From the NCBI GenBank assembly GCA_023229435.1, contig JALNZF010000010.1, forward strand, positions 1-64,000: a stretch of 64,000 nucleotides of DNA. Reading direction: 5' to 3'. A program made the position numbers and the translations under genes. Origin of the DNA: Nitrospirota bacterium. Lineage in GTDB: Bacteria; Nitrospirota; UBA9217. The notes under the pieces are model-generated. The model was not told the DNA's origin. It saw nothing but the letters and a program-made list of their open reading frames with translations, and ran no database searches. This document shows positions 1-8,661 of the stretch, piece after piece (position 1 is the first letter of the stretch; every line of letters starts with the position of its first letter).

Positions 1-119
1 CGGTTTGCCAGCGCATTTTCATACACCTTTTCGAGATGCCCATGTCCATGATAAACATGAATGGCATAGCCCGTTTCTCGTACAACGTCGCACAGTTCGC
101 TTATCGCAATCATATTCAT
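1..119 (-). CDS. GxxExxY family protein, N-terminal part (cut by window edge)
   Basis: The minus-strand reading frame starts at ATG 117-119 and runs off the left edge after about 39 codons. The visible protein begins MNMIAISELCDVV and contains GHLEKVY, the GxxExxY signature. It is almost letter-for-letter the same as the N-terminus of the complete copy at 38,873-39,292. The family is a small PD-(D/E)XK nuclease-like fold of unknown biological role. The rest of the gene lies outside the window, so intactness is unknown. The gene sits inside a repeat element whose right end is at position 246. Confidence 0.8.
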   Translation of the reverse strand, partial: MNMIAISELCDVVRETGYAIHVYHGHGHLEKVYENALAN

Positions 120-246
120 GCTCCTTGAGTTAATTCGGCAGATCTTAGGCTGTCAGAGATCCCAATCTTGAGATGAACCCTTCTTTGCTTTTCTTTGTGT
201 TCTCTGCGTTCTTTCGCGGCTAACAGATTTTGACCTGAGTAGCTAC
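1..246. mobile_element. Right part of GxxExxY-carrying inverted-repeat element (family A, copy 1)
   Basis: Positions 1-246 match 39,175-39,429 almost base for base, including the start of the GxxExxY gene, the segment TTCTTTGTGTTCTCTGCG and the terminal CTGAGTAGCTAC. The left end lies outside the window. The terminal bases overlap the end of the glycosyltransferase gene at 243-1337 and provide its TAG stop codon. Because the left end is missing, a target duplication cannot be tested for this copy. Confidence 0.7.
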
Positions 247-1337
247 TGTTTTTTAACAAGCGAATTAAAAAACTGAAAGTATTCATCCACCATCCGCTCC
301 CGGCTGAACCTTTCGGCTACCCACTTCGGACCGGCTTCAGACATGCGTCTTCTGACTTCCCTGTCTTTTAATATTCGGACGACCTCTGCCGCCATTTCCT
401 GTGCGCCATTCCTGACCAGGACGCCCGCAGGACATCCTTCAAGAGAATCACGCACTCCTCCGCCATCAAAGGCAACGACCGGCGTCCCCATTGCCAGTGC
501 TTCCACGACCCAGAGACCGAATCCCTCATTCCTGAAGGTGCTGATCGCAATATCAATGTCAGCGAAATAGGACGGCATGTCACTTTTCGGCAACGTGTCC
601 AGCCAGAGAATGGAGTCCGAGATCCCGAGTTCGACCGCCCGGTCCTTAAACGCCTGAAGTTGCGGTATGGGGGCCAGGGGTGTTAGCAGCAGATACCGTA
701 CCCCGGATATTTCCTTTTTGATCTCGACGAGCGCGTCCAGAAATTCGATCTGGTTCTTCCACATGCTTCCAGAAGAACTGACGATCGGCGTATCATCCGT
801 GAGACCGAATCGCTTCCGGATGAAGCCCGTTAGGCTCCTTGAGGCATTGAACGCGGCGAGGTCGATGCCGTGGTGTATGATCGATATCCTGTCTGACAGT
901 CCGGGAGAAAAGGAGCGGATTTTCTGCGCAATATGACGGGATATCGTCACAACTCTGTGCATGCGGCCGAGAAGATACCGGGAGTTGATAAAATCCGCCA
1001 CATGAACAATAAAAATGAGCTTTGGCCGACGATTGGATAAAAGCGATGCAATCCAGGATTGCAGAATATCATGGCCCCGTTGAATACAAACAATATCGTA
1101 GCCCTTGTGTTTGATGATCCGAGCGATCTGAAAAAATGAGCTGATCCCGCTCAGTCCCGACTTCTCGATAGGATAGACCTCGATCGGCATATCCTTGAAC
1201 ATCGTCGCGAGCGGGGTATTGGGACGACAGACGATCCCGATGACAACACCTTTCCCGATCAGGCCGGGCAGAAGCTCCATCAGGAACTCCTCTCCCCCGC
1301 CCCGGTACCTGAAGTTGTTCACAAAGAGGATTTTCAT
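243..1337 (-). CDS. Glycosyltransferase family 4 (GT-B fold)
   Basis: A 364-residue protein that probably adds a sugar to the LPS core or a surface glycan from a nucleotide sugar, at the cytoplasmic face of the membrane. The N-terminal Rossmann half starts MKILFVNNFRYRGGGEE, with the glycine-rich acceptor loop usual in GT4. The C-terminal half has the donor-site motif EGFGLWVVE (an E-x7-E pair) followed by ALAMGTPVVAF. It overlaps the upstream GT2 gene by 4 bp (ATGA), so the two are probably translationally coupled. Its TAG stop lies inside the terminal repeat of the element at 1-246, so the last residues (KKQ) may have been altered by that insertion. Sugar and linkage cannot be told from sequence. 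Confidence 0.88.
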   Translation of the reverse strand: MKILFVNNFRYRGGGEEFLMELLPGLIGKGVVIGIVCRPNTPLATMFKDMPIEVYPIEKSGLSGISSFFQIARIIKHKGYDIVCIQRGHDILQSWIASLLSNRRPKLIFIVHVADFINSRYLLGRMHRVVTISRHIAQKIRSFSPGLSDRISIIHHGIDLAAFNASRSLTGFIRKRFGLTDDTPIVSSSGSMWKNQIEFLDALVEIKKEISGVRYLLLTPLAPIPQLQAFKDRAVELGISDSILWLDTLPKSDMPSYFADIDIAISTFRNEGFGLWVVEALAMGTPVVAFDGGGVRDSLEGCPAGVLVRNGAQEMAAEVVRILKDREVRRRMSEAGPKWVAERFSRERMVDEYFQFFNSLVKKQ

Positions 1338-2164
1338 TTTGTTCCCGTGTCATCACGGTCCGATCCCACGGCTTCCCGGCGATATACGGCGTCCCAGTTC
1401 TCTTGGTTCCGTTTTTCATACAAGCGTTCGTATAATTTCAACTCTGCCAGAAAATAGTTAAAGGCTATCACCGCGGCCATATAGAACCCATGCACGCCGT
1501 CCTTGTAGCCCCGATGTCTGATGAACCTTCCGTAAAAACGTTCAAGCGGTTTGAACACGGCCTTCAGTAAACTGAACTTCGTGCGGCGGCCTTCCTGAAA
1601 GGTCCTCTCTGCCTCCAGCGAACTATAGACATTGAACTTGTCCATGAAGGTCTTGAAGTTCGCATAACCGTCGTGCAGGATGGGATTCATGAGATGTTCC
1701 GTTCTTCCCCGCGTCACGAATTTCTCGTGGATCGGGTTCACCCATTCTCCCATGGACTTCCGATACAAGATGGTCTTGTACTGGGGGTACCAGCCGCCCG
1801 CCTTGATCCATTTACCGCCAAAATACTCTCTGCGCGGGATACCGAAAGCATCGGCAGTTGGGCCTGCCTTGAACAAGACAATGATCTCGTCCCGCAGCGC
1901 TTTCGTTACGACCTCGTCAGCGTCAATGAACAATATCCAGTCATGAGACGCATATTCATGGGCCTTTGTTTTCTGCTCGGAATAGTTGTACGGCCAGGCG
2001 TGCTGAAATACCGTCTGCGTATAGCGCTTGCAGATGTCGACGGTGCGGTCGGTGCTGAATGAGTCGATGACAACGATCTCATCCACCCAGTCCAGGCTCC
2101 TCAGGCATCGCTCTATCCTGTGCTCTTCGTTAAAGGTTATGATGGCAGCGGTGATCTTTTGCAT
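1334..2164 (-). CDS. Glycosyltransferase family 2, WaaE/KdtX-like
   Basis: A 276-residue GT-A enzyme. The start MQKITAAIITFNEEHRIERC is the family's nucleotide-binding strand and loop, and FIDADEVV near residue 80 carries the metal-binding DxD. The later WYPQYKTILYRK and the HEKF segment are typical of the WaaE/KdtX subgroup, which adds glucose or a related sugar to the LPS inner core. The gene lies upstream of and overlaps the GT4 gene at 243-1337. A second enzyme of the same subgroup is at 3626-4417, so the pair may add successive core sugars. The family is clear; the acceptor is inferred from context. Confidence 0.88.
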   Translation of the reverse strand: MQKITAAIITFNEEHRIERCLRSLDWVDEIVVIDSFSTDRTVDICKRYTQTVFQHAWPYNYSEQKTKAHEYASHDWILFIDADEVVTKALRDEIIVLFKAGPTADAFGIPRREYFGGKWIKAGGWYPQYKTILYRKSMGEWVNPIHEKFVTRGRTEHLMNPILHDGYANFKTFMDKFNVYSSLEAERTFQEGRRTKFSLLKAVFKPLERFYGRFIRHRGYKDGVHGFYMAAVIAFNYFLAELKLYERLYEKRNQENWDAVYRREAVGSDRDDTGTK

Positions 2165-2223
2165 AGTGATACCGGTCCTCAGTATACAAATTCATAAATA
2201 CGATTACGTTATTATATTTATCC

Positions 2224-2392
2224 GTCATCCCCGAATGTCTCTATCGGGGATATGGTTTGCGTTTAAACCTGTAGCATGAAAGCACTTATTCATGCAAAAC
2301 CATATTCCCGATTAAATCCTCGGGAATGACATAAAATAAAGAGAACGAAAAGGGCGCCGATACTTCACCAGACTTACGAATACGACCACTCA
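2224..2392. repeat. Inverted-repeat element, family B (copy 1)
   Basis: The left arm GTCATCCCCGAATGTCTC followed by TATCGGGGATATGG pairs with a right arm reading CCATATTCCCGATTAAATCC then TCGGGAATGAC (ends near 2330). Homology to the copy at 25,741-25,935 continues through ATAAAATAAAGAGA to about 2392. It fills the space between two glycosyltransferase genes. No coding capacity is seen. Confidence 0.8.
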
Positions 2393-3499
2393 GCTCCTGA
2401 GCTGATCCCTAAAGATCGCTTCCAACTGCGACGCGACAGCGTCCCAGGAATACTTTTTCTCGACCACCGCGCGTCCCGCTGCTCCCATCTTCGATCTTCG
2501 TTCATGGTCCTGCAGGAGTGCCTGTATGGTCCTGGCAATGTCTGCGGGTGCGTCCGGATCCACCATGACCCCGCCGCCTTCGGCGAGGATCTCAGGGAAG
2601 GCGCTGCCCTGCGATACAACGAGGGGAAGCCCGCTTGCCATGGCCTCGAGCGCAACGATGCCGAATCCCTCGAACTCGGGCAGGAACACGAAAAGATCCG
2701 CGGCATTGTAGAACCCCGATACGTCCTTCTGGTTGCCCATAAAATGCACGTTCGGCACGATCCCGAGAGCGGCCACCTTTGCATGGAAGGCCTCACGGTC
2801 CTTGTTGTTCCCGTCGCCGCACAGGATATACCGGATATCGGGTATTGATTGCTTCAGGTGCCCGACCACGTCCAGTACCTTTTCAATCCCCTTCCGTCCC
2901 TGAAGGGCCGAAACCGTGATCAGGACCGGAGCATCCTCCGGGATGCCGAGCTTCATCCGTGTCTCGCTGCGGCGCACCTGATCGCTCCTGAACAGGGAGG
3001 GATCCACGCCGTTCGGGACCATCTTTGAAGTCCGGCCAAAGCAGGACGCTACTCCCTGCGCAATATAGGTACTCGCGGAAATAAGCTCATCGGCATGCTT
3101 CGCAGTGCCAAAGCGCTTGAAGGCAATAAAGTGTTTCTCGTGGTTCTCGAACGGATACTGGAACACGATATTGAAGCGGAACTTCTTTAGCATGTATGAA
3201 AGACCCGCGGCATATCCTTCCGCCCGCGCGATGGCGAGGTTCACGATGTCATAGTCATGGGTCAGAAAATCACGCATGAAGCCGGGAATAAAGGAGGCCT
3301 TGTGCCAGTTATGATGCCTGATCTCATGGATACGGACACGCTTGTCGATCCATCCGCGCGTGGGAGAATCGGGACAGCGGCCCGTGATAATGGTGACCTC
3401 GTGCCCCTTCCGTGCCAGGGAATTCGACACATTAATGATAAAACGTTCGATCCCCCGCGGCGTGCGCAGGGTGAACATATGAGCGAATGCTATTTTCAT
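2390..3499 (-). CDS. Glycosyltransferase family 4
   Basis: A 369-residue GT-B fold protein. The N-terminus MKIAFAHMFTLRTPRGIERF has the family acceptor loop. VSALQGRKGIEKVL starts the donor domain and EGFGIVALE (E-x7-E) followed by AMASGLPLVVS marks the nucleotide-sugar site. Together with the neighbouring GT2 and GT9 genes it probably builds the LPS core oligosaccharide. Both sides of the gene are occupied by family B repeats, and its last codons abut the homology end of the copy at 2224-2392. Which sugar it transfers cannot be predicted. Confidence 0.88.
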   Translation of the reverse strand: MKIAFAHMFTLRTPRGIERFIINVSNSLARKGHEVTIITGRCPDSPTRGWIDKRVRIHEIRHHNWHKASFIPGFMRDFLTHDYDIVNLAIARAEGYAAGLSYMLKKFRFNIVFQYPFENHEKHFIAFKRFGTAKHADELISASTYIAQGVASCFGRTSKMVPNGVDPSLFRSDQVRRSETRMKLGIPEDAPVLITVSALQGRKGIEKVLDVVGHLKQSIPDIRYILCGDGNNKDREAFHAKVAALGIVPNVHFMGNQKDVSGFYNAADLFVFLPEFEGFGIVALEAMASGLPLVVSQGSAFPEILAEGGGVMVDPDAPADIARTIQALLQDHERRSKMGAAGRAVVEKKYSWDAVASQLEAIFRDQLRS

Positions 3500-3516
3500 A
3501 AAAACGCTTTATGATC

Positions 3517-3610
3517 AAAACCAGTTTCCCGATTAAACCCTCGGGAAAGACAATATTTCCAGTTTAAGTATGATGTCATCCCCGAATGCTTCTATCAGGG
3601 ATATGGTTTT
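3517..3610. repeat. Family B repeat with arms in reversed order
   Basis: The segment reads right arm first (CCAGTTTCCCGATTAAACCC, then TCGGGAAAGAC), a spacer of about 23 bp, then left arm (GTCATCCCCGAATGCTTC to GATATGGTTTT). This is the opposite arm order from 2224-2330. It may be the junction of two adjacent elements or show that the mobile unit differs from what copy 1 suggests. Confidence 0.65.
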
Positions 3611-3625
3611 ACGTCTTCTCCATCC

Positions 3626-4417
3626 TTACTGGTTTTCCTCTTCCGGAGGGAAGCGCCGGAGCTTGTTCTGGATCTCGTAGAGTTTTATATACTTCATAAA
3701 CACCGCGTGAGCTTCCATGACCGAGATCGTAAATCCCGCGATCCCGTCGGCAATGCCCAACCGGACAACATAGCGATACAGAAAGGCATAGAACGGCCTC
3801 AGCGTAATATCAATGATGCTCGCCCTCCTCCCGTTCTTGTAGTGGTCCCGTGCCGTCAGGGACGAGTAGTTGTTCTTTGTTGCCGAGAAATGCGCGATAT
3901 CCTGATAAATATGGTGCAGAATATCGTTTTTCAGCTTCTTCTTTCTCCCTTTTACCTTCACTTCATCATGAGGCGCGTATCCACCCCATTTGCACAGGTC
4001 CTTTCGGAAGAGACGGATCTTGTAATCAGGGTACCAGGCCGAATGGTCGATCCACTGCTGCATAAATAAATGACGCCGGGGCATTTCATAGGCATCATAG
4101 GGGATGTTCTCAAGCTCCAATGCGAGGATCTCATCCCGCAGCGCCGGGGAAACGCGTTCGTCAGCGTCCATGTGCAATACCCAGCTATTCGAGGTCCGGT
4201 CCGTTGCAAACTGGCTCTGGCCGACATGACCCAGCCATTTCTGGATAATGACCTTGTCCGTGAATTCCCTGGCAATGGCCACGGTACCATCCGTGCTGTT
4301 CGAGTCCACGACCACGATCTCATCCGCCCAGGAAACGCTCTCGAGGCATTCACGGAGGTTCTTCCCCTCGTTGAACGTTCTGATGGTCACGGATATTTTA
4401 TTTTTTTCTTTTTCCAT
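3626..4417 (-). CDS. Glycosyltransferase family 2, WaaE/KdtX-like (second copy)
   Basis: A 263-residue GT-A enzyme starting MEKEKNKISVTIRTFNEGKN, with HMDADERV at about residue 80 as the metal-binding DxD and WYPDYKIRLFRKD in the acceptor half. The layout and motifs match the gene at 1334-2164, but the sequences are clearly diverged, so these are old paralogs or separately recruited enzymes. It is downstream of the heptosyltransferase and is inferred to act on the heptose region of the LPS core. The C-terminus is charged (RRFPPEEENQ) and no membrane segment is seen. Confidence 0.87.
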   Translation of the reverse strand: MEKEKNKISVTIRTFNEGKNLRECLESVSWADEIVVVDSNSTDGTVAIAREFTDKVIIQKWLGHVGQSQFATDRTSNSWVLHMDADERVSPALRDEILALELENIPYDAYEMPRRHLFMQQWIDHSAWYPDYKIRLFRKDLCKWGGYAPHDEVKVKGRKKKLKNDILHHIYQDIAHFSATKNNYSSLTARDHYKNGRRASIIDITLRPFYAFLYRYVVRLGIADGIAGFTISVMEAHAVFMKYIKLYEIQNKLRRFPPEEENQ

Positions 4418-4456
4418 ATAGTATCTCGCTGTTCTAACGACATAAGGTCAACATTT

Positions 4457-4562
4457 AACCACAGAGAACTCAGAGGAAAGCTTGAATATGAGCACGTTAT
4501 CAACCATGGAACTCAGAGAGATGATTTCATTTAAATTTCTTTTTCTCAGTGTCCTCTGTGGT
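4457..4562. repeat. Short inverted-repeat element with AACCACAGAG ends
   Basis: The left end AACCACAGAGAACTCAGAGG and the right end CAGTGTCCTCTGTGGTT are imperfect inverted repeats about 106 bp apart. No gene lies inside. The arm motif (ACAGAGAACTCAGAG) resembles the arms of the family A elements. A shorter fragment of the same style (CCGCAGAGACGCTGAGACAC) occurs near 49,773. Confidence 0.6.
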
Positions 4563-4570
4563 TTGCCTTT

Positions 4571-5635
4571 TTAATGATAGCGGATTTTCGGCATGATTGC
4601 ACCCAGTTTTTTTTCTACTGCTTCGAGAGCCTCCTCGACTCTGATCTTCTTCATGCATTCATTATCAGGACACTTGTGGGGTTTGCAGGGATAACAGGAG
4701 AGTCGCCGGGTGATGACAGTATGACCGTCACCCCAGGGCCCCCACTTCCGTTCATCGGTTGGACCAAAGAGAGCAACTACGGGAACTCTGACAGCGGCGG
4801 CCATATGCATGGGACCCGAGTCCACGCCGAAAAAAAGGTGAGCAGCGCGATACACGGAAAGATTGGCATGCAGGCCTATCTTCCCGCAGAGATTCATACC
4901 CTTGAAAGGGCCAAGGCGTTCGATCTCCTGGTACAAGGCGGCATCCGCCGGTGCTCCGGTATAGATAAAGTGCGCGTTGTATCGCTCTTGCATGACCTTC
5001 ATCACCGCTGCAAAGCGGTCCAGAGGCCACTGCTTGGCAGGCAGGCTCGCTGCCGCATGGATGACGATCTTGAGGTCGTCCTTTTTCCAGCCGGCATCGG
5101 AAAAGAGTTCACGGGCCTTTGCGTCGTTTTCCGCGGATGGCCAGAGTTCAAGGGCATCTGAATGCACCGGGATATCGAGTACCCTGAGGCAATCGAGGAA
5201 ATTCTGCACCTCATGCCGGTCCTGCCTGTAGGGCACCGGATCGGTAAGCAGGAGCGTTCTCCCTTCGGTTGCAAAACCGATGCGCCGTGGAATTCCGGCC
5301 GCCCGGATCAGCAAGGCGCTCGAGAGCGACCGTTTGAGCACAAATGCCGCGTCGTATCCTTCCTGTCTCATAAATTTCCAGTAATGGACATAACCGGCAA
5401 GCTTACCCCGCTGCGAAGAACCGCTGTACTTGTGGATCGTTTTAAATTCGAAGGGAATGGTCCGATCCACGTAGGGACAGCCCTCAAGTACCTGGCCCGA
5501 GAACGGTTCGAGCATGAGGTCGATATGCGCGTCCGGATAGGCCTGACGCAGGTTCCTGAGGAACGGCACGGTCAGGACCGTATCGCCGATAAAGCGGTAC
5601 CGCATGATGAGTATTTTTTTGGCATTCAGTTTCAT
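4571..5635 (-). CDS. LPS heptosyltransferase, GT9 (WaaF-like)
   Basis: A 354-residue GT-B enzyme that transfers L-glycero-D-manno-heptose from ADP-heptose to the LPS inner core. The start MKLNAKKILIMRYRFIGDTV is the usual GT9 opening. HAAASLPAKQWPLDRF and FFGVDSGPMHMAAAV are donor-site motifs, and the Cys-rich tail CYPCKPHKCPDNEC is common in WaaF/RfaF relatives. The frame stays open 22 codons further upstream, but that stretch is translated repeat (LTSVLSPRGEGQGEGE), so ATG 5635 is chosen. The repeat supplies GAGGGGG eight bases before this ATG as a Shine-Dalgarno-like site. Neighbouring gmhB makes the substrate precursor. WaaF, WaaC and WaaQ types are hard to separate by eye. Confidence 0.9.
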   Translation of the reverse strand: MKLNAKKILIMRYRFIGDTVLTVPFLRNLRQAYPDAHIDLMLEPFSGQVLEGCPYVDRTIPFEFKTIHKYSGSSQRGKLAGYVHYWKFMRQEGYDAAFVLKRSLSSALLIRAAGIPRRIGFATEGRTLLLTDPVPYRQDRHEVQNFLDCLRVLDIPVHSDALELWPSAENDAKARELFSDAGWKKDDLKIVIHAAASLPAKQWPLDRFAAVMKVMQERYNAHFIYTGAPADAALYQEIERLGPFKGMNLCGKIGLHANLSVYRAAHLFFGVDSGPMHMAAAVRVPVVALFGPTDERKWGPWGDGHTVITRRLSCYPCKPHKCPDNECMKKIRVEEALEAVEKKLGAIMPKIRYH

Positions 5636-5643
5636 GGATAATT

Positions 5644-5692
5644 CCCCCTCACCCTGACCCTCTCCCCGCGGGGAGAGGACCGAGGTGAGGGG
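5644..5692. repeat. CCCTCACC palindromic repeat (family F, copy 1) providing an RBS
   Basis: An imperfect palindrome: CCCCCTCACCCTGACCCTCT, then CCCCGCGGGGAGAGGACCGA, then GGTGAGGGG. It lies between gmhB and the heptosyltransferase. On the minus strand its end gives GAGGGGG just before the heptosyltransferase ATG. Related copies are at 36,117-36,198 and inside a coding region at 59,754-59,843. Confidence 0.75.
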
Positions 5693-5710
5693 CATTTTCA
5701 TGATCCGTCA

Positions 5711-6292
5711 TTAAATATCTTTGGAAGTCCGTTGAATGATCCACTCCACCGCCTCAAGAATGGTCCGCGCGATAAAGTCAGGGTCGCTGATGTGCGCGGG
5801 CCGGATGTTCCCCGGATCGTCAGGTGCGAATCCGGACTGCACCAGGATCGGGTGCGCACCCGCGCGCTGTCCCAGTTCCACATCACTCCACTTGTCCCCG
5901 ACCACGTAGGATTCTTTTACGTCGATGCCAAGGTCCCTGGCCGCGCGGTCGATCAGACCGGTGCCGGGTTTTCTGCAGTCGCATACGACGGTATAGCTCG
6001 AATTACCCGCTGTCGGATGGTGGGGACAGTAATACACCGCATCGATTCGCGCCCCTTCCCTGCGAAGCATCCGGTACAGGCGCTCATGGGCTTCCTGGAC
6101 CAGCGCCTCGGTGAAAAATCCACGAGCCACCCCGGACTGGTTCGTCACCAGCACGACTTTCAGTCCGGCCTCATTAAGCCTCTTGATCGCCGCGCCCGCG
6201 CCGGCAATCAGCCGGAGATCGGCAAGGTCGCGCAAATACCCCACCTCTTCATTCACCGTACCATCCCGGTCGAGAAATACCGCCCTATGCAT
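5711..6292 (-). CDS. gmhB: D-glycero-D-manno-heptose 1,7-bisphosphate 7-phosphatase
   Basis: A 193-residue HAD-family phosphatase acting in ADP-heptose synthesis for the LPS core. MHRAVFLDRDGTVNEEVGY holds the nucleophile DxD motif, VLVTNQSGVARG is HAD motif II, and CPHHPTAGNSSYTVVCDCRK contains the Cys/His zinc loop typical of GmhB. VVGDKWSDVELGQRAGA is the C-terminal acidic motif. ATG 6292 places DRDGT at the usual distance from the N-terminus and overlaps the lpxK stop by 8 bp. An upstream start at 6328 is possible but less likely. Confidence 0.93.
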   Translation of the reverse strand: MHRAVFLDRDGTVNEEVGYLRDLADLRLIAGAGAAIKRLNEAGLKVVLVTNQSGVARGFFTEALVQEAHERLYRMLRREGARIDAVYYCPHHPTAGNSSYTVVCDCRKPGTGLIDRAARDLGIDVKESYVVGDKWSDVELGQRAGAHPILVQSGFAPDDPGNIRPAHISDPDFIARTILEAVEWIIQRTSKDI

Positions 6293-7367
6293 TTCGCAAT
6301 CCCTCGAGGAGAAACGCCTGCCATTCATCAGATTCCACTACGGTCAGTTCGATCCTGAGCGCCCAGATACCGTCAGCGTGCAGTTTTTTTAACCGTATTG
6401 CGTCCTTTTCCGTGGTGACGATCATGCTGATATTTTCATCCGCCGCTTTCTGAAAAACCGTTGCCAGGTCGGATTTTTGATAGTCGAAGTGGTCACGATA
6501 GGTACATACTGCCACGATGTCCGCACCGAGCGATCTGAGCATCGAGGTGAAAGAATCCGGACGCGCAATACCGGAAAGAGCGAGAACCTTCGAACCGCGC
6601 AAAACCGAAAGCGGTTTGATATCAGAGCTCCGGTAATCGATCAAATCCACCGGAACCTGGCGTGAGGTAAAAATCCGGGCCCGGGTGTGCCGACGAATGG
6701 TCTCTTTCAACTTTTCCACATCCATGGAATTGTCAATTTTCGTGATCAGAACAGCTTGCGCCCGCTTGAGCGCATTGATCGGCTCGCGCAAGATGCCGGC
6801 GGGAAACAGTTTTCCGTTCCCGAAGGGATTTCCAGCGTCCAAAAGCACAATGTCAATGTCCCTTTTTAACTGGAAATGCTGGAACCCGTCATCGAGGACC
6901 ACGACGTCCGGGCTGAATCGCTGTAAGGCAAGCAGCGCCGCCTGATAGCGCTTGCTTCCGACCACAACAGGTATGCCGGGCAGCTTTGATCCGATCATCA
7001 CGGGTTCATCGCCGCCGATCCGGGAATCCACAAGGATTGATCGGCCGTCGGATACTATGATGATCTCCGCTTCGTCTTTTCTTCCATATCCCCTGCTGAC
7101 AACAACCGGCCGCCTGTCGTTCCTCGTCAATAATTGCGCGACCTGAATGACCGTTGGAGTTTTGCCTGTACCGCCGAGCGTGATATTGCCGATTGAGATG
7201 ATTGGGCAGGATATTTTATTGCTTTTGAATATATGAAGTTTGAAGAATATCCGGCGCAGATAAACGAGCGCCCCGTAGAGCACGGCAAGCGCGGACAAGA
7301 CGACACCCCAAAAGGGTGAAGTCCTCTTCCCCAGCATAAGATCTTCAAAGTATGACTTACTGAGCAA
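6285..7367 (-). CDS. lpxK: Tetraacyldisaccharide 4'-kinase
   Basis: A 360-residue inner-membrane kinase that phosphorylates the 4' position of the lipid A disaccharide. One N-terminal hydrophobic segment (about residues 20-40) anchors it. SIGNITLGGTGKTPTVIQVA contains the Walker A loop (GGTGKTP), VVSRGYGR is the conserved LpxK segment after it, and VVVLDDGFQHFQLKRDIDIV carries the catalytic DDGFQH motif. It overlaps waaA upstream and gmhB downstream, consistent with one transcript. Length is typical of the family. Confidence 0.96.
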   Translation of the reverse strand: MLSKSYFEDLMLGKRTSPFWGVVLSALAVLYGALVYLRRIFFKLHIFKSNKISCPIISIGNITLGGTGKTPTVIQVAQLLTRNDRRPVVVSRGYGRKDEAEIIIVSDGRSILVDSRIGGDEPVMIGSKLPGIPVVVGSKRYQAALLALQRFSPDVVVLDDGFQHFQLKRDIDIVLLDAGNPFGNGKLFPAGILREPINALKRAQAVLITKIDNSMDVEKLKETIRRHTRARIFTSRQVPVDLIDYRSSDIKPLSVLRGSKVLALSGIARPDSFTSMLRSLGADIVAVCTYRDHFDYQKSDLATVFQKAADENISMIVTTEKDAIRLKKLHADGIWALRIELTVVESDEWQAFLLEGLRNA

Positions 7368-8619
7368 CGATCAACCTTCCGATAGCATCAATGGTTTTCC
7401 GTGCAGCGCCGGAATTCATCTCGATCACGCTGAATGCCCGCTCGCCCATGCTCCTGGCAAGCTCCTTGTCAGACAGAAGGTTGTCGATCTGAATATAAAG
7501 CTCTGTCTTATCTTTTACCATGACCCCCCCGCCTGCCGACAGCAAGGCCTCTGATATTTCTTTAAAATTGAACATATATCGGCTGAAGATAACAGGCTTT
7601 TTCATTGCTGCCGGCTCAAGGAGATTATGGCCGCCTACCTTGACAAGGCTTCCGCCGATGAATGCGATATCGCAGAGGGAATAGAAGGATCGGAGTTCAC
7701 CGATCGTATCAAGGAGCAGAACGTCCTTTACCGGGCCTTTCAGCAACGTCCTCCGCTGGCAATCGTACCCGGCCCTGTTGATGAGACCTTCCACTTCATT
7801 GAATCGTTCGGGATGGCGCGGGGCGATGATAAGCAGAAGATCGGGATATTTCTCTCTCAGCCGCTTGAAGACTTCCAGGAGCGCCGCCTCTTCTCCCCGG
7901 TGGGTGCTCCCCGCGGTGATGACCTTTTTTCCTAATGCAAGTGAGACCGGCGCGGACGTGATCTTCGGCAACTTCTGGTCGAACTTGAGGTTTCCCGTTA
8001 CCATTACCTTCTCCGGATCAGCGCCGATGTCCTTGATCCTGTCGGCATCGGCCTCGGACTGCATGCAAAACAGGGTCACATTGTCAAAGACCTGGCTGAA
8101 AAATGATCTGAACTTCCGGTAGTTTCTGTGCGAATTGGGCGAGATCCTTCCATTGATCACTGCTGAGGGTATCCCGGCCCGCTTCAGTTCTCGAAAGAAA
8201 TTGGGCCATAACTCGGTTTCAGCCACCAGCACGATCTGGGGATTGATGCCCTGTATCACCCTGCGAACAACGCACGGGAAATCGAAGGGAAAGTAGAAGA
8301 CCGCATCCGCTTCCGGCACTCTCCGCCGCGCCGTGTAATTGCCGGTGACCGTTACCGTCGAGAGGATCAGCTTCCGGTGCGGGTACTTCTTTTTGAGCTC
8401 ACGAATGAGCGGATGCGCGGCCATGACTTCACCAACCGAAACTGCATGGACCCAGATGGGACGGCTCCCCTGGATCGCCGTCATCACACCTTTTCGCAGA
8501 CGGCCGAGCTTCTGCGTCATGCCCCCGCGGTACTTGGGCACGGTGATCAGCTTGAACAGGATCACCGGAAGCGACAGCACCGTCGCTATGATCAGGAGCA
8601 GGTTGTAGAGAATGTACAT
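7357..8619 (-). CDS. waaA: 3-deoxy-D-manno-octulosonic acid (Kdo) transferase
   Basis: A 420-residue GT30 enzyme that adds Kdo from CMP-Kdo to lipid IVA. The N-terminus MYILYNLLLIIATVLSLPVI is the single membrane anchor; WVHAVSVGEVMAAHPLI is the hallmark acceptor-domain motif with the catalytic Glu; FIGGSLVKVGGHNLLEPAA is the C-terminal donor-site motif. ATG 8619 is preceded by GAGGT at good spacing; the longer upstream frame (from 8664) reads through flanking sequence and is rejected. The number of Kdo residues added (one or two) cannot be predicted. It overlaps lpxK by 11 bp. Confidence 0.96.
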   Translation of the reverse strand: MYILYNLLLIIATVLSLPVILFKLITVPKYRGGMTQKLGRLRKGVMTAIQGSRPIWVHAVSVGEVMAAHPLIRELKKKYPHRKLILSTVTVTGNYTARRRVPEADAVFYFPFDFPCVVRRVIQGINPQIVLVAETELWPNFFRELKRAGIPSAVINGRISPNSHRNYRKFRSFFSQVFDNVTLFCMQSEADADRIKDIGADPEKVMVTGNLKFDQKLPKITSAPVSLALGKKVITAGSTHRGEEAALLEVFKRLREKYPDLLLIIAPRHPERFNEVEGLINRAGYDCQRRTLLKGPVKDVLLLDTIGELRSFYSLCDIAFIGGSLVKVGGHNLLEPAAMKKPVIFSRYMFNFKEISEALLSAGGGVMVKDKTELYIQIDNLLSDKELARSMGERAFSVIEMNSGAARKTIDAIGRLIVAQ

Positions 8620-8661
8620 AATACTACCTCGGAGTGATGGAGCAGTTGTCCAAACAGCGTT

